Shown: positions 48,271 to 59,093 of the stretch, one piece after another
Position numbering within the stretch: position 1 is the first letter of the stretch
Layout of the letters: each line of letters begins with the position of its first letter
Assembly: GCF_001039355.2 (NCBI RefSeq)
Contig: NW_019774914.1
Location: 337,999-397,091, forward strand
Source of the DNA: Lingula anatina
Taxonomy: Eukaryota; Brachiopoda; Lingulata; Lingulida; Lingulidae
DNA length: 59,093 nucleotides
Reading direction: 5' to 3'
The notes under the pieces: model-generated
Seen by the model: only the letters and a program-made list of their open reading frames with translations
Told to the model about the DNA's origin: nothing
Databases searched by the model: none
Program-made: the position numbers and the translations under genes

Positions 48271-48660
48271 TATCTGGCGACAGGATGTGACACTTGCAGC
48301 GGTGAAAAAATGCACAAATGACTGGAATCCACAAGGGAATTTCAACATCTTCCAACACATTTATCAGTGTCGTTCGGAGCTTTCTATCTCAAACTCTGAT
48401 GGAATTATTCTGACAGGACGACAAATAGTTTATATAACCACGCCGTGAGTATTGCACATAACGGACATCAGGGGATTGTGAAAATTGTTGCTTTACTACG
48501 TCAAAAGGTGCGGTTCCCTAAAATGCAAAAACTTGCTGAGGACACTGAAATCGTGTAGACACTTCTAAATTTCAACGGATGTAACCACGCGAGAGCCTCT
48601 TCGCATGACAGAACTCCCAATTTCTCCTTGGACAGAACTTAGTGCTGATTTTGGATTAAA
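48271..48660 (+). mobile_element. Degenerate Ty3/gypsy-type pol fragment
   Basis: Three pieces in different frames follow the usual order of the RNase H to integrase junction: a DVTLAAVKK start with RSELSISNSDGIILTGRQIV, then AHNGHQGIVKIVALLRQKV resembling the integrase zinc-binding (HHCC) region, then PLRMTELPISPWTELSADF resembling the start of the catalytic core. Stops and frame changes separate them; no LTR was identified. A dead retrotransposon piece. Confidence 0.68.
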
Positions 48661-49477
48661 TGGCCCTAGATTCATCCACCCACCGTATGAAAGAAAACAA
48701 ATGACACCGAAAATGGAAATTACATGAAAATGTAAAAGGTATAGTGAAGACTTAGCAAGAGAATGGTGTATTTAAACAGTCTGTGCCACGAATCTTGCTT
48801 AATCAATGTTAGGCTACTAATAGAAAAAACAATGCTGATATACAGATTCATTAAATTATAATTGCAGTGAAATGAGATTGCACATCTAATCTCTTTTCCA
48901 CAAAAGGCGCGTTCAAACAAGGGCATTAGTGCGAACCAGGTTCAAAATTAGAGCGTTTATTGGCTGCCAGTGTCTTTGAACTTGAATAGAAGTCGTGAAC
49001 ATTACCTCATACAGGGGATTTCCATTTAGCAAAAGATCAGATATAACGACTACATTGAAAAAAGTTTGAAATAGACGAGAAGTATGAATAATTCACAGCA
49101 AACCAAAACTATTCAGGTGTAAAAAGTACCATTTCAAGCTTATCAACAACATTTTAGGATAACAATCTCGGTGTCACGCGAATGTGACAATGCTGTCTAC
49201 GGAGAAACAGTCAATTGCAATGGACAACTATGAAATCAAATGATATGATAATACGTTCGACAAAAACACTGGCAAGCTTCATAATTCTAACTAGTTGAAA
49301 GTGGTGAATTGACGAATAGACGACCCGTGGAATGAATGATTTTCTGTGACATTTAGAATTATGGAATTTGTACTGCGACGCAAGGATAACATACCGGGAC
49401 TAGTGTTCAATTAGACCCTTGTCATTTAACAATAAGAGACTGGGGCATTTCTAGAACATTATTAAAACAGCTTTGTC
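48661..49477. other. 5' flank of SLC15-like gene 2
   Basis: No gene seen. From about 48885 it is homologous to the 5' flank of gene 1 (38030-38713), with several deletions. Confidence 0.55.
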
Positions 49478-49775
49478 ATGGATATCGTGAACAACAAGGA
49501 GCCGTCTGAACGCGATTCCTTAGTAAGCATTTCCAGTAGTCGAGGGACCTTTCCTGAAATCGCTCAGAGCCGATACGTTTCTCCGCCGATCGAGTTCGTT
49601 TTGAGTCCAAAGATTCCGACGAAGAAGCCATGGGTAGCAATTATGTGTATTTTGATGACTAAAATGTTTACAAAGTGGGCATTTTGTCTCCTGGAGCAAA
49701 ACATATTCAGTTACTGCAATGTGATGCTTGATAAAACGATTGCAGAGGCATATGAAGTGAAACGTATATTCACAG

Positions 49776-49813
<38 letters not shown>

Positions 49814-52800
49814 GTTTGCATTAACATGCTCTTGTATATATAATTGCTCATTATATTAAAACTTTCATATTAAAACTTTGACATGGACATTGAATAAATG
49901 TGAAGATAAGACAGGAAGGGAGACGGGCAATGTCTTGTGAAGTTAACGTCATTTAAACTTAAACGTCACTGAAATTCTCAGAGAAAATCGCCATCCGAAA
50001 TTTTTTATTTGTATTTTTTTATCAACTGCTGTTGTATTTTCAGCTAGCACGTTTGTCTTATGTCTCATAGGGGGGCTGATTGCTGACACAGTTCTAGGGA
50101 TCTTCTTCACAGGAACTTTTTCATTTGCATTGCAACTTGTAGGTAATATGATAAGCACTGTATGCCGAATTTGTTTAAATAGAAGCAGCACAACTTATGT
50201 CTATCTTTGTCAGTACTTCTTGTTATATTTGTATAAATAGAAACAGCACTCTTCACGGGAACCTTGTCATTTTTATGGTTACTTGTAGGTAATATGTATG
50301 AAAAGCACTGCACGTAAAATTTGTATGAATAAAAGCAGCACAATTAACGTCAATTTTTTTTGTAGGAACGTTCTTCACTAGAGAGAAATAATTTGCCAGT
50401 TCATTATCAAGTCCTTAAATATCAGTAATATTTTCTGCGTATTTGAATAATTTCAAATGTGTTCAAAGATTCGATTGAGGCTTTAAGAAGGCAGCGTTCA
50501 TTTTGATTGAATTTCATTACTGTATATGTGTTATTATGTTTGTTTTTCATTTAGGAATGTTGTTCATTCTGGGTTCGACGTTTACAGAGGTAGGGTTAAT
50601 TTAAATTTGAATACAAAAACATTATTTGACATTGCCTCTTACTCATGTAAATATGAGCACCTAAGGGACTGTCTGTTGGATTATAATGAGAAAACAAAAT
50701 TGGCAAATTCATCGCATCTTCCAAAAATTAATTCAATACTTTGAAACGACGATATTTTTTTCCATTTCCACATTAACACCACTGTGATGACTTTTTTACA
50801 TCGATTAAAGACATTTTTTAAATTTAATCAAATAAAAGGATTAGCTTAGAAATGTTCTAGTTAAATTCACTTTTTGCTACGCCTGTAAGTAATTTAATAT
50901 TAGCAGCCATTTCCTAAAATTGATGACATATACCTTGCTAGGTAAGTGGTGAAATAAAAAGGTAAGCAAAAAGTCCACGAAAGACCGATTGCACATCTGA
51001 CTAGACGAAAACGAAAGGCATCATGATCTTATAAATGTATACTAAATGATTCCCTCTTCACGTTATCATGAAGACATATTTCCCTGCTATCACTGTATAG
51101 TCTAGGTTCCGCCAGCTAATCAAAATTAAATTTAGGTAAAAATCAGTTATCATGTTCGTTTCAGAACACAGCGCATGCGCAACCGCGTACGGATCTGTAC
51201 ATGGTCGGGTTAGGTTGTAAAGCCATAGCATACAGTGGTCTTGACGCCATACTAGTTGTATATGGGGCGGAGCAGCTACGCAAAGAGAGCCATAGGCAGT
51301 CTTATATACATTGGTGAGAGAGACGCGGCCCCTTTAAAAAATGATCATGAAAATGTGTACGTGATCCCCTTAGACTGGGTTCCCATTCCTAGATCGATCT
51401 AACAGGATCGGTCCATTTCCACGGGGTTTCTCGCTAAATTGTTTTCAGCCTAAGTGACTTCACCCCATTTCCATAGATTAGATCGACCTACTTTAGATCG
51501 ACCTAACTCCCTGGGGGTTCACGCTAAATAGCTGTCAGCCGGGCGGACACGAAAGTTAATTACCTCCTTCCAGCTTGTAGTAGGCGGGACGGACATTTAA
51601 GTCGGATTATCTGAAAGTAATCTAGTGAGACTCCCCGCGGGGATAGATCGATCTAAAATCTATGGGAGTAGAGCCTTAGATATATGGGACGCCTACTAAA
51701 GCTGCCAAAGGAAAGTTAATTACCCCCTATCAGCTTCAGTAGGCGTGACAGACATCTAAGCCGCTTAAGTTTATTGCAATTAAGCGAGAACCCCCTTGGA
51801 GGTAGTTAGCAGTCTCTGGGAATGGTCTCCTATTCTCTGTGGAAAAAATGTTATTAATTGTTCGACCGTATGTGTAACGTACTGGTAACAAAGATTGCTC
51901 GTTAAATAGGTAAGAAACTATAAAAATACCTTTGGCATTTTAGCTTTTACGCAGGTCGAATGCAAATTAATTCAAACTTATTAATGTTCCTTTGAAACTG
52001 AAACGTTTAATTAGTCTCAATTAGGAAGGGTAGTGAAAATGGAAAATAAAAACAATGGCACGTAATATAAATTTGCCACAAACTCCACTGGAATGGCATT
52101 AATATTTAGTGGTAGAGATCTGAATCGATTTCTCTCCCTTTGCAGGAACTATTTTTTTGACACCTTTGGCGCCTTATTGGGTGTGCCCGTTACAACCTCC
52201 GTAGCAGTGGTCGAGTTCTCAACGAATACTCACAATTACTTCGTGGCATGCTTCACGACGGCGGTCATCGTGACGGCACTGGCCTTGTTGGCTTTCACAG
52301 CTGGACATAGACATTACAAAGATACAACAATACGAGGTACCCTAGCAAACACAGAGCGTTCTAATAACGTCACCACAACGTTTATATTACTAAAAACGTT
52401 ATGGTAACGTTATACGCTACATGAGCATAAGTTTTGATAGCTTGTGTGATACATGCACATGCTAATACGTATCTAGAGGTGTTATGTGATCGTGGTGATA
52501 TACGCTTTATTCGGTTTTAGGGTTTTTTACATACATAGAGGGAAAAAGTACTCCTATAATCACCCCAAAACCGATAGCGAATAAAGCTAGCGTATATTGC
52601 ATCGGTGATGTAGAGCATACCTAAGTATGTATCTCAAACATATGACCGTTTACACAGAAAGTCTTAAGTCACATTCACATTACAGATTTTTCGACCCTTT
52701 AAATATAAATTGACATATAATTTCAGGAAAGAAAATCCTCCATGCTGTAAAGACGGCCTTGTCTTCTACACCGGGGTGTTGCAGATCTGTCCGGTCAATA

Positions 52801-55800
52801 CTGACGAGTCCTGCAGGATCACGATATTCTACTTCTGTGCCTTACAACAACGACGACACAAAAGTTGATTCCGCGTTGCTACGGACGTACGACCGGCTGA
52901 CGGCTCGGGGAATTCTCCGTGTATTACTGGTCAGCTCAGCTTTCCTTAGTTTTGGCGTTTACTACTATGGGGTAAGACAAAGGGTGGACTGCATTTTATA
53001 ACCTGCATTCGATTGCAAACAGATTTCCATTTTTTTCTGGGTTTTTTTTTTCGAGATATGATGGCCATAAGAATAATGGCCAATAAGCAATATTTTTTTT
53101 GCAAAATCATGAAAGTTCTTAATGTTGTCTCTAGCTGTTTGCAAAAAGTTGATCTCAATTCACCCAATAAGTTGTAAGTCGAAATATAAAGTTTGACAGT
53201 GTCGAATTGTTCCATCAGCAAAATAATCATGGAATCATTTTGATTTCTAAGAACATCCAGAACAAGTTGATCTGCGGACTATCAGATCCGTGGGTCAACT
53301 ATGGCCAACCCACATAAAAGCAGAGCCGTCTAATCCGCTGATCGTCTACCCGCCTCCACACGCACCATTAAACGGATTAAATCACGGCTCCGGGGTTTTA
53401 TTGCTAGGCCCCTGCAAGAATGGTTATCGTGGAGGTGGGGAGATTATCAACTTGCTCTGAATGCCCTCTAAAATGAAAATCTTACCAAAAAAAAAATTGT
53501 TTTCAGTTAACCGAGTCGGCACTAGTCTCGCAGTCAGAAGGCATGATGATGTACAACTTCACTCTTCTCCATGTGCCGGATGATGCCAGTAAACTGAACG
53601 CATTCAATCTGGCCGTGGTCTGCCTCTTGATACCAATCATGGATCTAATCTTATACCCTTACCTAAGAAAGAAGGGAAGTAAAGTTACGTGTGACGCGAG
53701 GATATGTAAGTGCACTGATTGTAGTGTACATATACTACCGGTACTATCAATTTTATTTTAATAATCTATGATATTAGATTAAGTTACATTTGACTGCATT
53801 TAAATAGAAATACAGGGGGGTGACAAAAATATTGCACCATATTTCTTTAAGGGAACAACGGCTAGATTTGGTAGTTTTTTCAATTGTTATTTTATTAAAA
53901 ACTGATTGTGTCAAGTGAGTATCTCTATTTTAGGTTTACAGAACAGTGCATTGCCCTTGCATAACACATGCTGTTATGTCAGAATTGATATTTTGTAGGA
54001 TAGCTACGTGGTCTCAATACGGCCACCATCCTTCTAGGCATAGACTGATAAAGGTTCATATATCTTCTGGGGGCTATATGTTGGCCCAGGCTCTGAAGTC
54101 ACTTTGGATAAGAGCGTTTCAGGTAAACGGGCGATCCTTTGCCGATTGATTTCCAATATCTTGCCACAGGTATTCAATGGGGTTTGCGTCTTGTGATTGG
54201 GCAGGCCAGTCCACCCTGTTGATATCATGCTGGTAATGCCACTCTTGCACTGCCCTGGCCCTGTGTGGTGTAGCGTTATCATCTTGAAATATAAGGGGAT
54301 GGTTCTGTCCCCAAAGATGTTTTCTACCGATGCCAAAAGGTGCAGGTGGAGAATTTCAGTGTATCGCTAGTGATTCAAGTTTCCATTTATCAACAACAGC
54401 TGACCAATATAAGAAACCAATGCACTCCCAAACCATAATTGAAGTGGACTGTCTAGTGAGAAAATGCATATTCACTGGCAGATGACAAGTGGATGATGTT
54501 CTCCATAACTCACTTGTCCAGCAACGTTGTTAAGTATGGACTCGTCAGAAAAAACAAAATGGCGCCAATTCTGACCCACTGTCCAGGCAATGGTTCTTGC
54601 AGCCCATGTCACTCTTCTGCGTCTGTTTACCAAGGGGATGAGTTGCTTCCTCCTGGCAACCCTGCTGTGAATACCGGAAGCATGGAGCCTTCTTTTTACA
54701 GTCCTTTTGCTAACCTCAACCTGCAAACTGCGCAATCACTGCAACACTAATTCCTTGTACGGCTCAAACTTCCCAAGTCCCGACAGCATAAAAAGGCACC
54801 TGTCGTCTCTGGCATTAGGCCTCCTTGGGCAGCCACTTCGGTGTAACTTATGGGCATCACCAGTGTCCCCCATTCTTCTGCAAACCCTATACACAGGCAG
54901 ATGAGATACACCATATCTGGCAGCTATCTGGGTAACATTGATACCCTTCTCCCTCAGAGAAACAATTTCATTTCTTTCTTCATTTGTGAGCTCCCGTACC
55001 TTCACCATGTGGCAACGTGACAGCTAGAAGGACCTTTTACCTTCGGAGGCACCTTTTGTAGTGTACATGGATGAAAACTCATCACTGGTAAAGCGAGCAA
55101 TAAACCAAAAACCCGCTGAACTAACGGGTCCCCCCATGTCACATACAGCACTATTTACACAGGTGTTGCAATACTTATGTCACCCTCTGCATAATTTTTT
55201 TACGATAATTGAGTAACGTTCGACAGTACAAAATCAGTGGGTATCGTTTTTATAGTAAATGAGCAACATTTAACACCCCAAATACACATGGTTTTTATAG
55301 TAAAAAGAAATGCATGTTTATTATGTGTGTGTAGGTGACAATCTCGCAAACACAGACTTATGTGTTTCGGGGTGTGTCATGGGATAATTGTGAAGCATGA
55401 TTCATTTTGTGACTTCAGCTTCAGTTAGCACCAATTATGTCTTATAGAACTATATATGAATATATGAACGTATCTATGATATCCTGTTCATACAAAAAAA
55501 TGAGTAACATAAATGAAAAACCTCGTGCTTCGGAGATTTATAATATAGACAAACAGTACATTTTAAATTCTTGATATATTATGCGTGCATCTGGAAAATC
55601 ATGTCATTTCAGTAACTGGTATGGCCATAGGAGGTTTAGCTGCAATTTATTCAATAGTTCTAGAGGGACGAAGAAAAGAAATTTGTGAACTGAATGGTGG
55701 GGAACCGACTCTGTCGTGGTTTTATTTAACGCCTGCGCTTACATTCCTTTCGGCGGCAGAGGTACTCGCTGTCGTTGCAGGTAGTTTCATCTTCCAAAGA

Positions 55801-57551
55801 TGTAAAATGAGAATCCGAAATAAAAAGTCTGCATCCGTCAAGTTGTGGAGATCATATGATAAATTGCGCTTATATGTGGCATATTAATCACATGTTATTT
55901 GAAATCCAATACGAAATTGAGATTGGCTGTGCACTGTAATCCGGTGATCTCTCTATCTGTTTGTGTGCAAAATCTAGATTCTCGGTGCACTTTGCATGCT
56001 GATTCCAATCACCTACTGTGAAATTTAAAGTCATAATAACTCTTCGTTTTGGCCAAAAATTGGATTTTCCTGGTAAAAACGGCAATTTTCCCGTACTTAC
56101 CAATGGTCAACGACCCCATCCCTGCATTCAAAGTTAATCCAGGGCTTTTTTCCTTAACGTACGGTTTTTTGTTAAAATCTCTTATACCCCCTTTACACTG
56201 GACGGCGTCCTTTCTGCGACCATGAAATTTGACATCGCTGTGGTCTTAATAAGGAGGCACGAGCATTGATTTGGTATCAGAATGAATGCTCAATGATCGG
56301 CCAGTTGTCGGCACGTAAAGTATTATAATTCTTTAACTCTCAAATGGGGCCGAACTGCTGGACGCAGAAGGGACGCCGTCCAGTGTAAAGGGGGCTTTAA
56401 GAGATTTTAACTGACGGAGCCCGCTCTGACATTACATAGTCACTGGTGACCTACTTAAAACCGCGGGAAAAGCAGACAACAACAACACTATATAACAATA
56501 ATATAAGATTCATGAAATGTATTCGTCTTTTTGTTAAAAATGCATTTATATCCACAATGTGTGCCATTCTGTGCTGTTCGTTATCCGACGCACTGTACAA
56601 AAACTCGTAACTTACGTCTGCGGACTGCACTAGCGTTTGGCGCCATATGTTATTTTGGTCTCGAATGAACGCGAGAATCCGCGTGACACCCAAACGTCAT
56701 TGGCAACGAATGCCTTGACGACCGGGAAGAAAGGCATCGAAAGCCCTACTGACAAGCACAGATTTTAGTTTTACTACAATAACGGCCGTTTTAGTGGTAT
56801 AATGCAATAGAATATATTTCCATGCGTTGTTTACAATGTATTTCTTGCGGATTTTTGAATCTCAAAGGAAGAGTTATTATTGCTTTAACAGTGAAGACAT
56901 TTAGATACGTTGCTGTGCACTTGGGTATTTTCTCTTGGTGCTTTAATACTGTAAATGAATTATTTATTTCATAGGATTTATGTCACAAATACCTTTCTAC
57001 AAAACAGATGATGCTAAATATCGATTGTAAAAATGTTTGTTCAAAAATGTTTTATTAATGAATAGTGAAACTGAAAGTAACCGTATTGTTTACAGCCAAG
57101 CTAAGCATCCTCGTTTGATTGGCACTCATGTTTTTTTCTAATTATATTTTAGCATATGAATACTGCTACCTCCAAGGCCCGACGGGTCTCCGTTGTGTGT
57201 CGGTAGGACTTTTAGATATGACCATAGGATTGTCCAGTTTCATTGCTACTGGAATAAGAAAAATTATACAAGATAAGCAAAGATGTACGTACGCTGTGTA
57301 GTTGCGAGCAAGCAATTCCGCATGCTGACCGACTGCACTGTTCAAGTAAATTAACCAAATGAAGCTGTTTCCATATTATAATACAAAGTGTCAACAATCA
57401 TACGAATGGTTGTTGAGGAACTGACCATAATTGAACGAGAGTGTTTGCATTACTTTTTTAAATGCGTAAATGAATCATATTTGATAAAACAAAGCACAAT
57501 TCTGGCTGCGCTGACATTATTCACGGAGTCCCTACCCGTGATGCTTATATA

Positions 57552-57591
<40 letters not shown>

Positions 57592-58465
57592 GGCCTATAT
57601 ATAGTTTTAAATCGGTTTCAAACTATTACATTTATTGTCACATTTAACACCTGTAATTAAAAAGGATACCATTATCTTTTATCGAGCGAGATAGAAAAAA
57701 AAATGTCCTACAATAACCAATCGGTATAGATACTGTACTTAAGCACAATACCTCGCAAAAAATGTTATGATTGATTTTAGACATTTATTTTGAGTAATTA
57801 AGGAAACGAACGTGCAAAGAGAGAAAATAACATATAATTGCCAACTCTTCATGACGCATAATTTACGTTGACTGCTTTCAGCCTGGTTGCCGGGCAAAGA
57901 TGCCACCAAAGTCTGCGAGCTTGGCACCAAGAGCCATTTAGAGAATTTCTTCCTGATTCAGCTGGGGATTCTTTTATTCGCTGCAGTTTCATACCTGTGT
58001 GTTATTTCTAGCTTAGAAAAACTGCAAAACATCACCAGGGTATTCGTTAAGAAGCGCCCAGAAAAGTCTGTGTTTGGCTCTGTCAACACCAGTAAAAACG
58101 ACGAAGTAAAGAGATCTCCTCACGAAGAAATACGGAATAGCAAGCGTTTAAGCAACGACAATAACAGTGAAATGTTCAAATTGTGGGAGACCTATGACAC
58201 GTTAGATGTTTCCGAAGCAGGGCCAGAGGACGCCACCATCCAAAGCTCGTCATCTAGCTCAATGTCCAGTGCTGTCCTCTATCTTCAACTCAGCGAACAG
58301 GCCAGCGCCTCCTATCGTACTCAAAAGAAGTGCATCAATAAAAAATATCTTCCATGCACATCAGATGACACAAATGGCAGCCTGCCTACGTCTGTATCTG
58401 TGCATGCAAATGACGAAATGAAATCAAACCGTTTGTCTAATGGCACTATAGACACAATGCTGTAA
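49478..58465 (+). CDS. SLC15A4-like: SLC15A4-like (POT family) transporter, copy 2
   Basis: Ten exons with the same phases as copy 1: 49478-49775, 50044-50142, 50555-50589, 51165-51313, 52146-52336, 52727-52971, 53507-53705, 55613-55780, 57153-57284, 57882-58465; 699 residues. The membrane part is closely similar to copy 1, including KMFTK at the TM1 motif position; the TM4 lysine position is Asp171 (Asn in copy 1). The N-terminal ERDSLV and GGLIADTVLG are kept. The cytosolic tail is the most divergent part: LDIS becomes LDVS, YEEI becomes HEEI and the last YDTI becomes GTI. Introns carry a Tc1-type element (intron 7), nested MITEs (intron 4) and others (introns 6 and 8). No disabling change in any exon, so it is probably expressed. 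Confidence 0.8.
49776..49813. repeat. (TTA)n microsatellite at exon 1 donor
   Basis: As in gene 1, the donor cag|gttatt is the first unit of the tract. Confidence 0.9.
50251..50353 (+). repeat. Duplicated exon 2 end in intron 2
   Basis: Repeats the sequence from cttcac (50105) through the exon 2 donor (cttgtag|gtaatatg) and the following intron (agcagcacaa). The copy has no acceptor in front, so it cannot act as a full exon but adds a decoy donor. Confidence 0.75.
51373..51830. mobile_element. Two nested fold-back MITEs in intron 4
   Basis: The outer element has ends ttcccattcctagatcgatc and gtctctgggaatggtctcc. Within it, about 51461-51675, lies a second palindrome of the same family (left ccatagattagatcgaccta, right agatcgatctaaaatctatg). 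Absent from the matching intron of gene 1, which has one such element in intron 6 instead. Confidence 0.65.
53259..53461. mobile_element. Inverted-repeat MITE in intron 6
   Basis: Left end cagaacaagttgat and right end atcaacttgctctg are inverted. The interior is richer in GC than the surrounding intron. No open frame. Confidence 0.5.
53813..55191. mobile_element. Tc1/mariner-type transposon in intron 7
   Basis: Left end cagggggggtgacaa-like (caggggggtgacaaaaatat), right end atacttatgtcaccctctg, inverted; TA dinucleotides lie at 53811-53812 and 55192-55193 as target duplication. Length about 1.38 kb, typical of the family. Gene 1 lacks it at the matching place (about 43955). Confidence 0.85.
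54034..55008 (-). pseudogene. Broken Tc1-type transposase
   Basis: Minus strand, in at least three frames. The N-terminal helix-turn-helix begins MVKVRELTNEERNEIVSLRE and contains INVTQIAARYGVS and a GCPRRPN hook. A second paired-like half has VSKRTVKRRLHASGI. The first catalytic aspartate lies in FVFSDES. The part with the remaining catalytic residues continues in another frame to about 54034. Frameshifts between the pieces make it non-functional. Confidence 0.82.
56171..56411. mobile_element. 241-bp MITE with 40-bp terminal inverted repeats
   Basis: Left arm gttaaaatctcttatacccc then ctttacactggacggcgtcc; the right arm is the complement with two base differences. Sits in intron 8 of SLC15-like gene 2, absent from gene 1. 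No coding capacity. Confidence 0.8.
57545..57597. repeat. (TA)n microsatellite
   Basis: Nearly pure TA tract in intron 9 of SLC15-like gene 2. Confidence 0.9.
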
Positions 58466-59093
58466 AGATTGTAAATTTTTCCAGCGTACTGATCATAATT
58501 TAGATTAGAATCTTATGTTAGACGACTGGGACAATATTGTACAGAAAAAGTCAAAAAGGTTACATGTAGGTGCTTTTTTCCAGTGCACTGTGCATGAAAT
58601 TGACAATTGTTTCAGATCAGCCTATAAGAGACTAATGAGTGTAATTATTTATACAGCTAAGAACAATTTACAAATTCCCAAAATTTGTGTTGTTTTCAAG
58701 AAGAAACAGTTTGGAGGACTTTGCTGTCATTCAGTTGTCCTTTTCTGTATTTTTGGTGGGGGCTGAATCAAGCTTTTTTGACGACAGATATAATGTTACT
58801 GACGACCATGAATGACATGTGTAGAACTTAGGCCTATAGTCAAAACAATGGTAGGTAATGGAGATGATATACCACTATTTTGATAGATGCTATGTGTAAC
58901 AAATTTTCATATTTTTGTCGTTGTTATTATGTGAAAATATTGTTGTATTTCGTCTAAAATGCTTTTCCATTAAATAATAACCTTTTCAGGTAACCGGATT
59001 GTGAAATACTGGTCTAATTTACGGCCACTAAAAACCCCAAACTTTTAGGCAATTACGCTGCTTACCTCGGATGTAATGACTCGATCATATCTC
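58466..59093. other. 3' flank of SLC15-like gene 2
   Basis: Homologous to 46664-47300; 3' untranslated sequence. A frame of 83 codons at 58515 is not kept in the sister copy (5-bp difference), so it is not taken as a gene. Confidence 0.6.

Noticed and set aside
58515-58766. 83-codon frame after SLC15-like gene 2
   Set aside because: The matching region of gene 1 has a 5-bp difference that changes the frame, so it is untranslated sequence.

Overview
This is eukaryotic nuclear DNA from an animal. Every gene is split by AT-rich introns with GT..AG borders, CT/GA/TA/TTA microsatellites are frequent, and small inverted-repeat transposons and a Tc1-type element sit in introns. The protein families (an ML-domain lipid binder, a TRAF7-type RING/WD40 protein, an SLC15A4-like transporter) and the abundance of acatgta-type motifs suggest a marine invertebrate such as a lancelet or a mollusc. 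The sequence alone does not decide which. All exon models below were built by hand from reading frame, splice borders and comparison between paralogues.

Layout. (1) 1-16.5 kb, minus strand: four copies (A, B, C, D) of a five-exon gene for a small secreted ML-domain (MD-2/NPC2/GM2A-type) protein. A-B and C-D are near-repeats of one two-gene block; C has lost its last exon at a single N (8636). The spacers carry decayed pieces of the same gene and a short relic of the TRAF7-like gene. (2) 16.58-16.95 kb: assembly gap. (3) 17.6-37.3 kb, plus strand: two TRAF7-like genes in tandem. The first is complete (600 residues, RING, TRAF-type zinc fingers, coiled coil, seven WD40 repeats). The second lacks the RING exon, again exactly at a single N (27552). 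Both contain a pair of 149-bp sister exons whose phases make them mutually exclusive. (4) 38.7-58.5 kb, plus strand: two ten-exon genes for SLC15 (POT family) transporters, more diverged from each other, each with a long serine-rich cytosolic tail. They lack the family's TM1 ExxER motif and TM4 lysine. Their introns have taken up different transposons since the duplication, with matching empty sites in the sister gene.

How the genes may relate. In vertebrates ML proteins (MD-2), TRAF proteins and SLC15A4 all act in innate immune signalling. The SLC15-like tail of gene 1 contains an LxIS tetrapeptide resembling the pLxIS motif of interferon adaptors such as TASL, the SLC15A4 partner. A shared immune role is an inference only. 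The near-identical A-B/C-D and TRAF7 duplications, each joined at a single N with the first left-hand exon missing, may be separated haplotypes rather than true tandem copies. The SLC15 duplication shows no such sign.
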